64,000 nt of DNA. Origin: Exophiala sp. HKRS030. Taxonomy: Eukaryota > Ascomycota > Eurotiomycetes > Chaetothyriales > Herpotrichiellaceae. Below the pieces are notes generated by a model. It did no database searches and was not told the origin of the DNA. It was given only the letters and a program-made list of their open reading frames with translations. Shown here piece by piece: positions 35,243 through 44,929 of this stretch. Each line of letters starts with the position of its first letter. Within the stretch, counting starts at the first letter, position 1. A program made the translations under genes and the position numbers. The DNA lies in contig JAHWDD010000004.1 of the NCBI GenBank assembly GCA_023897205.1, positions 3,224,001-3,288,000 of the forward strand. The letters are read 5' to 3'.

Positions 35243-36155
35243 TGTGATTGTGAGGAATTGGGGTGTCGAGGTGGGTGGACGGCGAGATAGCAGGGAACTG
35301 TGGTAGAGGTGAGCGGCAAGGGACCTCTAGGATGGTTCACCCGTCGCTCGTGACAGGCGGTTGAAATTATTTTCGTTTGTGGAGTTTGAGGTAATTATTA
35401 TGGCCAGCCTGAGCAAATCTCTTTGGTGGTGAATTTGACGATTAGGAGTGAGAGTGGTGGTGAAGTGTCATGATGGGTGAAGGTGGTGGTAGGAAAGGAA
35501 GAGATGGAGAGGAGGATGGGAAGGTCGATGAGATGATGAGACAGTGCTCATGGCTGGGGGCTTGTGAAGCATGGAATCCTCGGGATGGGCTTGGATTGAT
35601 TTGGCTCAGATCAGATGCGGACGCAGACAGAGTCTCAGTGAAGGAGCGAGTTCAGGTGTTACCGGAGACGAGGCGTCAACGCTGCGATTTTTCCTACGCA
35701 AGCGAAAACAGGCCAATCGACTGTCTTGAAGCGGCGTGGCCCACTATACGCGCTGCAGCCAATCAACACGTGCTGTCGGTGGCTGGAAAGGCTCCTTGCC
35801 TGTCGCTGCTTCTGCCGAGTGCGTCCAGGAATCATTGCACCATACAGAGTGCTACGAGTACTAGTCAGGAGTCGCTAGCTGAAGGGATACTCCGTAAGCT
35901 GGGCGGCCTCTGTCAAGCCTGTTTCTTCTGTCGCCTCTAATTACGGAGTAGCAAAACCACAAATCCCTGACGCAAGGACTGACGGGTCGGAGGGATAGGC
36001 ATTGCTAGGTTCCATGCCCCCGATGCCGTCCTCCGAAACAGCTGCGAGCTGAATGATCTTTCGAGCATCGCACTCCGCCTATCACTGGTGATACAGCACT
36101 TCGGCCAATTTGACTACAGGGTGATCACCCTCTGTGAGGAGCAGAACGCCAGATT
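35243..36155. promoter_or_regulatory. Divergent promoter region, Ies4 and Sfr1/Mei5
   Basis: About 0.9 kb between divergent start codons. Two copies of the TACTCCGTA/TACGGAGTA motif lie only 54 bp apart (35888 and 35942), in opposite orientation. Confidence 0.5.
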
Positions 36156-36940
36156 ATGCATCCGGCCAAGAGGAGACGCCTGGATCAGTCTGCCACATCG
36201 TTGACCAAGCCCTTTCGCTCACCGCTACGAAATCATTCGAGCAATCATTCCCACAAAGGAGACATTTCCAGCCCAGAAAAAAGGCTTCACGAAGCCACTA
36301 AGCAATCCTCGCCGCCCGTGACTACTTCTCATGATGCAGATAGAACGTCCACATCGCCTGTTGGTCCCGAATCAACCCACCCTGATCGAAACATCGATCC
36401 AGGTCTTGACCACAAAAGCAATCAGAAGCAACATATTGCCCTATCACTTCAATTGAAGAAACTGTCCCAGTCACTTGATCTTGCTCAACAAGTCTTGCAT
36501 ATCGAGACGTCTCAACAGGATGCACAATTGAGATGCTTGATCTCGAAATGGAAGCAGGTTGCCCGTAACGTCGCTGAACAACTGTTCGAGGAAGCAAAGG
36601 AGCGTATCAACGACATGGGTGGATTCACAGCCTGGCAAGCCCGCTTACAAGAGGATGCACGTCTTTGGCACGACGTTCAGAGGACAAGTCACGAATCTCC
36701 TCGATCCAAAGTAGATGAGGATTCTTCCCGCGAATTTGCAACTACGGAGACAGAGAGACACACCACTGCAGAGTATGAAGATACTCATCCAAGTGTAAGT
36801 TTGAACTGTCTTCGCCCCAAATGTGTTGGGCGCACTAATATACATGCCAGTTCTTCACCATGGACAAAATGCTTCGGGAGATGAACATTGACCTGAAGCT
36901 CATTGGGTATGACAACGAATCTGAGGGGTGGATCGATTGA
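36156..36940 (+). CDS. SFR1: Swi5-Sfr1 type recombination accessory factor (Sfr1/Mei5)
   Basis: Exons 36156-36794 and 36851-36940 give 242 residues. Near the N-terminus is KPFRSPLR (residues 18-25), a signature of Sfr1/Mei5 proteins. The central LQLKKLSQSLDLAQQVLHIE is a coiled coil for Swi5 pairing, followed by LRCLISKWKQVARNVAEQLF. The spliced tail FFTMDKMLREMNIDLKLIGY fits the conserved C-terminal end. The complex stimulates Rad51 and Dmc1 strand exchange. The disordered middle is Ser/Thr/His-rich, as usual. The 56-bp intron uses AGT/GTAAGT. Confidence 0.85.
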
Positions 36941-37316
36941 CCTTCTAACACCCTCGTCGTGCTCGATGTGCCTGCATACATCTTGGCCTGGAAGTCATGT
37001 TTCTCGGCGTGTCACTTGCAATCGGCCGTGTCGACTTATACCCGAGGCGATTCGAACGAGCGCTCGAGCATGATCGCGCCTCTTCCGGACCTCTTCCTTC
37101 GGGAGGACCAAGGACAAAACCGCGTCTGGGTCTCTGTCTCTTGGGCGGCGATCAGCATTTGTCGGACACCGCGGAGTGACCCCAATATGCGGCTTTGGAG
37201 CGAACCTTTCTATGACCGGACTTTCCGCCAGCGGCCGTCGGCCACAGCAACACATCGTAGCTGGTGTGTCCTGCCAGGAATGTAGTATCAGTCTTCACAA
37301 ACAAGAATAATGATCC
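36941..37316. other. Convergent intergenic region
   Basis: Spacer between the convergent Sfr1 and ARFRP1 genes; 3' untranslated regions only. Nothing else seen. Confidence 0.5.
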
Positions 37317-38189
37317 TCATCTCATGACTGGAGGTCGGCCTTCTTTGTTCCAAACGACACGGCTCTTGACCCATTCCACAGCCTCTTTAACTCCGGTCCC
37401 TCGAAGTGCACTGACAGGTAGTACGCGACTGTCTCGTACCATACCTCCCTTCTCACCTTCGAAGACCTTTCTTACAAACCCCTCTTTGATTCTGACAACC
37501 TCGATGCTGTCTTCGCGATCTTGCTTGTTGGCCAGCACCAGGATAGGTATACCTGCAGCGTCTTGATTTTCCAACACACTCTCCAGCACCGCTCTGCACT
37601 CGTCGAGCCGTCCTTGCGACTGCCCCAAAGACAGCATTCCCGGTGTCATTGGCGTCATTGGGGTCCACGGTGTCTGTGGCTCATCATCGTCCGTCTTGCT
37701 GCTTATGAAACTCTTTTTCCGCGTATGCCAGCCTGGTGTTCTCGGGGCGTCGTCGAGTTCGCCGCTGCCCAAGTCCGTGCTGTCGACCACAAACACGACG
37801 GCGTGTGCGCTCTTGTAGTAACTTGTCCACAGTCTCCGTAGGCTCATCTGGCCCCCCACATCCCAGATCTTGAGATACATGTCTGGCAGATCGATCGTGG
37901 CAACGTTTTGTCCGACGGTCGGCACCGTATTTCCAGCGGTGTCGGAGGCGGGGGCATCGCCAGTCTGCCCGGCCTGATCGATCGCGGTGTTGAACAAGGC
38001 TTTGATCTGGGTAAGTAGGGTCGTCTTGCCGGCGTTATCGAGACCAAGTAGGATTATTGAATACTCTGCGAGGGCCAACGCGCCGAAAAGTCAGCCAATT
38101 GCCTTTGACGGAGGGATTGGTGGGGGGTTTCACCACTCACCCGGCTTGCTTGTCGCGTAGAGGTAGAGAGACCTCATCAAGTGATACAT
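37317..38189 (-). CDS. ARL3: Arf-related GTPase ARFRP1 / yeast Arl3 homologue
   Basis: Exons on the minus strand are 38189-38141 and 38065-37317, 265 residues. Exon 1 encodes MYHLMRSLYLYATSKP. This lacks Gly2 but fits the NatC acetylation type of N-terminus (Met followed by a bulky hydrophobic) known for yeast Arl3, which docks on Sys1 at the Golgi. GTP-binding motifs are GLDNAGKTT (P-loop, G24-T32), WDVGGQ (G3) and NKQD (G4). Two insertions lengthen it beyond the usual 200 residues: one between the P-loop and switch I, and one of about 45 residues after VVDSTD that contains TPWTPMTPMTPG. The P-loop is encoded at the start of exon 2. Confidence 0.92.
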
Positions 38190-38720
38190 AGTTCCGTGTT
38201 CGGAGAGACAAAATCCACAGGATGTTCAAGAGTAATAAACCGCGAAACGCGAGAAACAAACGGAACTTTTTTGACAGCAGTGGTGACTTGACTGAAAGCC
38301 TCATAACTCATCACGGAGCATTATTACCTCTTGACAGAATTCATGAGTGCATTATTTCGGTCTTAACCTTGAATTTATGACGCCATTTCGCTGATGCTCA
38401 TATGCGTCGCAGGTGTTGTTGAGTCACCCGAGACGTCGCTGTGGTGCTCAAACAACCCTACAGAAGTCCGTCGATGGGCAGAATGTCTCCGTATGACGAC
38501 GGCTATTCTTGGTATCACAAGCAAACGGATGATCTGCTCTAAGGTCACGTGTGCTGTCACCTGACTCGTGGCGCTTTTGGTACCTCAAGTCCTCCGTATA
38601 TATGCCGGATACTTTTCCTTTTCCTCTACTCACCTGGTAGCTTTTCCGGTCTTGGTTTGCGATGTGGTTATTGCTTTGTTCACCGAGGACTGGAAGTCGA
38701 GGAGCAGACACTCGATCTAA
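38190..38720. promoter_or_regulatory. Divergent promoter region, ARFRP1 and first cluster regulator
   Basis: About 530 bp between divergent starts. A TATA-like GTATATATG lies near 38596-38604, about 120 bp upstream of the regulator start at 38721. Confidence 0.55.
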
Positions 38721-41134
38721 ATGACTCCAAATCAAACCTTTTTGCCAGGTTCTACGCATGGTAGGAACCCGCAAGTAACCAAGAAGCGTCGACGCGATGG
38801 GGAGAGAGCTCGGGTCACTCGGGCTTGTGATCGGTGCAAAAAGTGACAACCCCTTGAGCACCTGCGCGTCTACGATTGAGTGTGCTAACTGGTGGCATTA
38901 TCCAGGCGGAAAATCAAATGCAATGGCAGACAGCCATGTGAATTCTGCTCCCGGACCAATGATAGCTGCACATTTGATTCCGTCTATACAAGAGGTCGGG
39001 CGCCTTCCATTCCGGCGGCGGCCGAGGCTGAGATTGGAAGCAACTCCAAACCTGGTGAGGACGTGATGACTCCCAGTGAAAGTCCTGCTGTCTCAAGCCA
39101 GCAGTACCTGGCAGTCCCAACCACGGAGGCAATTCAAGGTTCTGTAGCACTACAGAGCCAGCATGTTTCATCAACCTATCGGGCGCCTTCCGCCTTAGCA
39201 TATGTGGCGACAACATCACCCAGTTCCCCTGAGCCATGTCAAGCCAACATACAAGGCCATTACATTGGGCCAGCATCTGGCTTTTCTTTCTTGCTCAGGG
39301 TCCAGAAGCGCTTGGGTCAAGCCATCTCCTTCTCTCATCCTAGCAGCATCTTTACCTTTGGTGATGCTCCTTTGCATCCTCCTGAATTTGATCCCTCCTT
39401 CTGCATGATGCTTCCTCGGAGCGATGCTCAACGTTTGATAGACCGGTATTTTGACTTTGCAATGCCGACGTACCGTTTCCTCCATCGGCCCACGATCCAG
39501 GAATGGTTCGAGGAATTTTATGATACCCTTGGAGTCATGCGCGATGCGCCTAGTGCTCCAGCCAAGGTTGCTTTGCTCTTCGCAGTGTTTGCGCACGCCA
39601 GGGTATATATGCCTGATAATGACAGGCCGGGTCCGCCTGATCTGAGGTCAGTGATTTGCTTCAAGCCGGTTGGAGAGCTCGCTAAATCAAAGGATGGACA
39701 GTGCCCGCTACTTCTTAGCTGCCGAGCATCAACTTGCGAAGGAGAGAGGCTCCATACGCTTGACTAGTATCCAAGCGCGTCTGACTCAGTGTTATTACCT
39801 TCTGACCCAGTCTCGCATCAACCATTGCTGGAGTTTGTTCGGTACAACGTCGCATTTGGCACTGGCCATTGGGTTGAATCGGAGCAGGCGGCCTGACGCA
39901 GCAAGTGGATTCCACCAGGTGGAAGCCGAATGCCGCCGACGAACCTTCTGGTGTGCCTACACCCTAGACACATATCTCAGCGTCGCTCTGGGCAGACCGC
40001 GGTCATTTCACGACGAGGACATTGACACAGAGCTCCCGGCATGTGTCGAGGATGAAGAACTAACCGCAGACTATGTTAACACGTCTTCATTGTTGAAAGT
40101 CCAGTCGATCATGCTTGCTCCGCTTGCACATATGAAGTAAGACAAATACATGCAGCATATAACCGATGTCTAACGAAACAGACTTGCACGTATCATCAGC
40201 CGGATCTTACGCGATCTTTACTCGATCAAGGCTATTTCAGCCAATCGCCGAGCGGTCTTGACCGAGAGGGTCTCAAAAGACCTGAGTGACTGGCGAGTCG
40301 AGTTTGCTCGGTTTCTGGACGCCGAGTACTCCAACACTACCCGCCTCATTCCAATCTTCCAGCGGCAACGAAATGTTCTCAACCTTACCTACTGGCACGC
40401 TATTATTCTCACTCACCGACCGTTCCTGCTGAATAACCTTGCACGGCTTTCAGAGCAAAACAGGAGCGTAGAACAGGAAGACCCACAAACCGAGGAGAAC
40501 GTGCAGCAGTGCCTGAAAGCTGCGATGAACACTGCGAATACGATCGACGATATAAGGCAAAACCGTCAAATGTTTCGCGCCTTTTGGGTTTGGGCTAACG
40601 GGCTCCTTGAAGTCGGGAAAGGCTGACTGTCTACAGATTACCGCGTACTTCGCCTTCGCCGCAAACGTTGTACTGTATATCTACGTGATACAGAAACGAT
40701 CATCTCCGCAAGAGGTCTATAGCGACTTCCTCGCAGCTGCCACCCGGTGCCAATCCCATATCTCGAGCATTGCCGAGAAAGGATCGCTGTCCGAGCGCTA
40801 TTGCCTCGTGTTGGAGGAATTGCGCGTCGAAGCCTTCCGCCAAACTGGAAATACGCACCAACCCATGCCCGGTCTGGGAGGGATGGACAGCCACGCTGGC
40901 CATTTAAACCACGCACAAGAGAGTGGAAGCCCAACCCAGTCATTGTTTGTGGAAGGCAATGCTATTTCCACGACCAACTTCACGGACTTGACGGGGAACG
41001 CTGTGATTGACTTCAACGACTTCCTGAGTCCTGCACTTGAGGAGGATTTAGACTGGGGTCAATTTGCTTCGATGGTTTCATCGGGGGTGGGCAATTTCGA
41101 CGCGTTTCTCAATGACGATCCATTCAAGATCTAA
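38721..41134 (+). CDS. Zn2Cys6 transcription factor (left edge of the sugar-acid cluster)
   Basis: Exons 38721-38842, 38906-39646, 39693-40136, 40182-40587 and 40637-41134 give 736 residues. The cluster is C36-x2-C39-x6-C46-x5-C52-x2-C55-x6-C62 (ACDRCKKRKIKCNGRQPCEF at its core), preceded by a basic stretch KKRRR. Intron 1 splits the cluster after K40. The middle homology region has YFDFAMPTYRFLHRPTIQEW and WSLFGTTSHLALAIGLNRSR, then RRRTFWCAYTLDTYLSVALG, all typical of the Fungal_trans domain. The C-terminus is acidic and likely an activation region. It is followed on the same strand by the SDR after 286 bp, which suggests it may control the neighbours. Intron 4's donor (GTTTGG) is weak. Confidence 0.9.
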
Positions 41135-41420
41135 GTACCATGGTCGACATGCCTCTCCGTCTCCGCCTAGGGAGCCACAAAACAAAAGCTTACGAAACTT
41201 GGGTGCCCTCCCGAATCCTGGCTGCGTAATACCACCGGTTGACTGTGGGGGTCAGCGGAAAAAGCAATATTGGACGCCACAGGTGACCTTTTCCGTTCTA
41301 GACGCGCTATGCCTATTACTACTCATGTTGCAGTTTTGACATCCCTGGTGAGCCCAAAATACTTCTATAGCGGACAGACCACTCCTCTCGGTGTTGACAC
41401 TCAACCTCCAAGTTCACACT

Positions 41421-42415
41421 ATGGCGTTGGCAATTTGTCAGCGCCTCGAAGGCAAGACAATACTCATAACCGGCGCCTCGTCAGGCATAGGGCGGGCCAC
41501 AGCCTTTGAGTTTGCACGCACATGCCCACACAATCTCAATCTGGTCCTGACGGCACGCCGCATCGACAGTCTGAAGCAGATCGCGAGCGAGATTAACAAG
41601 GAGGTCGGCGATGGCGTCAAGGTGCACCCGATCCAACTCGACGTCAGTGATGCGGACGAGGTGCGCGCATTCGTGGGTAAACTACCTACCGCGTTCAAGG
41701 ATGTCAATGTTTTGATCAATAATGCGTAAGTCGCTCTCCTCTGCCCAGCACGCCGACTTGATTCCACGCGGGGACGAGCATGCTGCCTTCGACCAAACAA
41801 TGGTAAATACCTCAAGGGATATGGCGCTAACCGAATCGCGGAGCACAGCGGCTTAGTCAAAGGCATCGCCAAAGCCCCTGAAATTTCAGAAGAAGACATG
41901 AAAATCATGTTCGCGACCAATGTGACCGGGCTGATCAATATGACTCAAGCTATCCTGCCTGGCATGCTGAAGCGCAACAATGGCGATGGTGAAGGCGACA
42001 TCATTAACATCGGCTCGATAGCGGGGCGCGAGCCGTACGTTGGTGGTGGCATCTATTGCGCAACCAAGGCAGCTGTCCGGTCGTTTACCGAAAGCTTGCA
42101 AAGAGAGCTGGTGTCGAAGAGGATCCGAGTTATTGGCATTGACCCTGGTCAGGTCGAGACCGAGTTCTCATTGGTCAGATTCAACGGTGATCAGGGGAAG
42201 GCTAAAGCCGTCTATGCGTGAGTGAACCATTGCCAGTCCTGTCCAGAAGACTTTCTTAATATTGTCACAGGGGTTGCGAGCCATTAACACCGGATGACAT
42301 CGCTGAAACAATAGTCTTCGCCGCCGGAAGAAGGGAGAACGTGGTCATCGCAGACACCCTAATCTTCCCCAACCATCAAGCAAGTGCGACCATCATGCAC
42401 AGAAAATTCACATAG
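41421..42415 (+). CDS. YdfG/YMR226C-type short-chain dehydrogenase (3-hydroxy acid dehydrogenase)
   Basis: Exons 41421-41725, 41849-42217 and 42271-42415 give 272 residues. Classical SDR motifs are TGASSGIG (17-24), NNAG (about 100-103), S158 in IGSIAG and Y171-x3-K175 (YCATK). The tail IGIDPGQVETEFSLVRFNGD and LTPDDIAE match the YdfG / yeast YMR226C subgroup, NADP-dependent enzymes acting on 3-hydroxy acids, L-serine, allo-threonine and, in reverse, malonic semialdehyde. This substrate type (short 3-oxo/3-hydroxy acids) fits reduction of tartronate semialdehyde made by an aldolase. It sits between the regulator and the DapA-family gene, all on the plus strand. The cluster role is inference. 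Confidence 0.88.
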
Positions 42416-43403
42416 AGATGTTTGAGGAATTCCTGTATGGCGACCAAACCGATCTCACTATTGTGACCAGAGCCTTGTTCATGGATGGGATTGAACAAAT
42501 TTATCTTTCCTCTAATGCAAGTGACCTCGTTAGTTTACAAGGGGTCTACGACTATAGAGGCAACCAAAATCTGGTTCTACTATGTTCATTAGACCTGATA
42601 GAACTATGTATGATGGATAGATTAACATACACTGTGATATTGGGTGTGCCCACGTTGGATAAATGCTTCACTAAACAGTGATCCAGTTATGCTAATCCAC
42701 GCGTAAACTTGACACTCCTATATTTAATCTTCTCACCAGACCTGTATCAATTAGGATAGCATTGTATAAGGGACCACCTCTATGTCGAAGATTCCCCCCA
42801 TCTGATCCACACCGCACGGATCAGATGTAGCAATCTGGGCTTCATTCATTGGACGTCGAGATTCGGTCCGGACCTCTTGGGCGTTGCGGGAGTCGTGTTT
42901 TTCCGTCGATAACACATACAAGACAACTGCTTTTCCGGTCCATCACCCACTCCCCATCGTCACGAGGAGAACCCTTGGATACCACACCTCAACTTTCACA
43001 AAGCATTCTGTTATTCCCTGAAAGGAAGATGTAGAGCAACTCCTAGTGAATGTGAAGTTCAATGCTACATGACAAGTATACTCATCTACAGATGCTCTAT
43101 CCGCGGAAACTAGGATGCTGGCCACGGGAAAGGACTCCGGGGCGGCAGGATGGTCATTCGAGTACATCGAAGAAGGCATCTCCGAAAGCTGGTGAACGGA
43201 TACCCACTTGGGTAAGAGTCTTGAAAGTATTTCGACCTTTTCTTCCTACCCCTTTGTGTCCTCGGTAACTTTCGTGTTCTTGATCTGGTGTTGTTGCAAA
43301 TCATCACTAGACGAACCGTAAGAACGAACAAGTTTGTCTGTTCTACCTCTCTCTTGGGCCGTTTAGTTCTTGTCCAAAGCAAAAACAACAACTGAATACA
43401 ACC
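42416..43403. promoter_or_regulatory. Intergenic: promoter of the DapA-family gene
   Basis: About 1 kb upstream of 43404. It contains a palindromic CCGCGG at 43101-43106 and pyrimidine-rich stretches just before the start codon. No gene seen. Confidence 0.5.
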
Positions 43404-44396
43404 ATGCCGTCGGCCTCAAACATTGTGTCTGAGGCAGGAGACACTGTCAAGTTCCTCTCCAATCCACCACCGAGCGGTGTTTGGGTCCCGGCGATCACCT
43501 TTTTCGACCACAACACCGACACTCTGGACACGGAATCCCAGGCCAAATACTACTCGTATCTGTCACAATCCGGTCTTGCTGGCCTCACCGTACTTGGCAC
43601 CAGCGCCGAAACGTTCCTGCTGACCCGGGAGGAGCGCAAGACTTTGGTGGAACTTGCCCGGAGGGCATGTGGCCCGTCGTTTCCCATCATGGCCGGGGTC
43701 AGTGGTCATTCGACCAAACAAGTCTTGGAATACCTTGGGGATGCGGCCGAGGCTGGTGCCGACTACGCTTTGCTTCTGCCCCCGGCTTATTTTGGTGGCA
43801 AGCAGACGACGCCGGAGGTGACGGACAAGTTTTTCGACGCCGTGGCCGGGGCCAGCCCTCTCCCCATCGTCATCTACAATTTCCCGAACGTCTGCAACGG
43901 GGTCGACCTGGACTCGGCCACCATCGTCAGGCTGGCCAAGAGACACGGCAACATCGTCGGCGTGAAGCTGACCTGCGGCGCCGTGGCCAAGATCACGAGG
44001 CTCGCCGCGGAGCTGCCCGCGGGCACCTTTACGACGTACGCAGGACAGTCGGATTTCTTGATCGGAGGCCTGGCCGCTGGTGCCGCGGGGACCATCGCCG
44101 GTTTCGCCAACGTGTTTCCCAAAACCATCGTACACATCTACAACCTATACGAGCAAGGCAGGCTCGAGGAGGCCATGGAGCTGCACAAAAAGGCCGCGCT
44201 GGCCGAGCAGGCTTGCAAAGCGGGTATCGCGTCAGTCAAGTACGCGGCGACCTTGACCACGGCCAGGGCTGCAAGTATCCATGGCGCCACGAAGAAGCTG
44301 AAGCCGAGACCGCCGTACGTGGAGCTTTCCGAAGCGGCCAAGAAGGCCGTCGAGGAGGGTATTGCAGGCTTGGTGAGCATCGAGGCAAGTTTCTGA
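43404..44396 (+). CDS. DapA-family 2-keto-3-deoxy acid aldolase/dehydratase
   Basis: An intronless gene of 330 residues. DHDPS-family motifs are VLGTSAETFLLT (the GTTGE-like substrate loop, about 64-74), LLLPPAYFG, IVIYNFPNVCNG (catalytic Tyr158) and VGVKLTCG (Schiff-base Lys188). Related fungal enzymes include L-threo-3-deoxy-hexulosonate aldolase of the galacturonate pathway; bacterial relatives include 5-dehydro-4-deoxyglucarate dehydratase (KdgD). Next to a glucarate-dehydratase-like gene the likely substrate is 5-dehydro-4-deoxyglucarate or a similar 2-keto-3-deoxy acid. The products would be pyruvate plus tartronate semialdehyde, or 2,5-dioxopentanoate. The sequence does not separate cleavage from decarboxylating dehydration. 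The coding DNA is GC-rich at third positions in its second half. Confidence 0.9.
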   Translation: MPSASNIVSEAGDTVKFLSNPPPSGVWVPAITFFDHNTDTLDTESQAKYYSYLSQSGLAGLTVLGTSAETFLLTREERKTLVELARRACGPSFPIMAGVSGHSTKQVLEYLGDAAEAGADYALLLPPAYFGGKQTTPEVTDKFFDAVAGASPLPIVIYNFPNVCNGVDLDSATIVRLAKRHGNIVGVKLTCGAVAKITRLAAELPAGTFTTYAGQSDFLIGGLAAGAAGTIAGFANVFPKTIVHIYNLYEQGRLEEAMELHKKAALAEQACKAGIASVKYAATLTTARAASIHGATKKLKPRPPYVELSEAAKKAVEEGIAGLVSIEASF

Positions 44397-44799
44397 CGAA
44401 AGTGGGTTTTCATTGTCAAATTCAGGACCACCCATATTTAGAAATTGGACCACTGCAGGAATAGAGATTGAATCAATTGCATCGGGCATGTTAAGAGTCT
44501 AGAATCACTTTCGTTCGCACAAAGATATTATGCTTTACAGAATACACGTGCATGTTTTTACCAGTTGATTCATTGTTAGTGGCCAAGGAGTTAAGAAAAT
44601 TCCAAGCATGTCCCAGGAAAGGGGTGATCGATGAAAATATATAAACTAACATCCCCCAGGTTCATATTAGCTCAATTGAACTATACGCTGCTGCTGTTCC
44701 AGCGTACAGGTTTGAACCAGACGAGTTGATCCCGAGAGTCTCTGGTGAGAGACCTTTTCTATGCCTTATGATCAACTCCAAGCTGATAGAAGTACATCT

Positions 44800-44820
44800 G
44801 TTGTTTGTTGTTTGTTGTTT
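44800..44820. repeat. TGTTGTT tandem repeat
   Basis: Three successive copies of the 7-bp unit TGTTGTT, right before the G-tract. Confidence 0.8.
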
Positions 44821-44833
44821 GAAGTATAGTTTT

Positions 44834-44854
44834 GGGGGGGCGGGGGGGGGGAGG
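44834..44854 (+). repeat. G-tract (7 G, C, 10 G, A, GGG)
   Basis: An exceptional G homopolymer broken only by a C and an A, in the 3' flank of the MFS gene. It could fold as a G-quadruplex, or mark a sequencing-difficult spot. Confidence 0.8.
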
Positions 44855-44929
44855 GAAATTTTCTCTTTCTTTGCAAACTTTTGAATCATCCATTCCCCGG
44901 GATCAATATTGCCAAAAATGGCAAAAGAA

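Larger units (their letters stand above)
44397..44929. other. Convergent intergenic region with heptamer repeats and a G-tract
   Basis: Between the convergent DapA-family and MFS genes. It holds a TGTTGTT tandem at about 44800-44820 and an almost unbroken G-run at 44834-44854. Nothing else seen. Confidence 0.6.

Noticed and set aside
40607..41010. Small open frames overlapping the last exon of the first cluster regulator
   Set aside because: They are frame shadows of exon 5, whose sequence continues the Fungal_trans domain.
43481..44464. 327-codon plus-strand open frame overlapping the DapA-family gene
   Set aside because: It is a shifted reading of the same DNA, Arg/Gly/His-rich and without a domain, while the other frame has an intact catalytic core.
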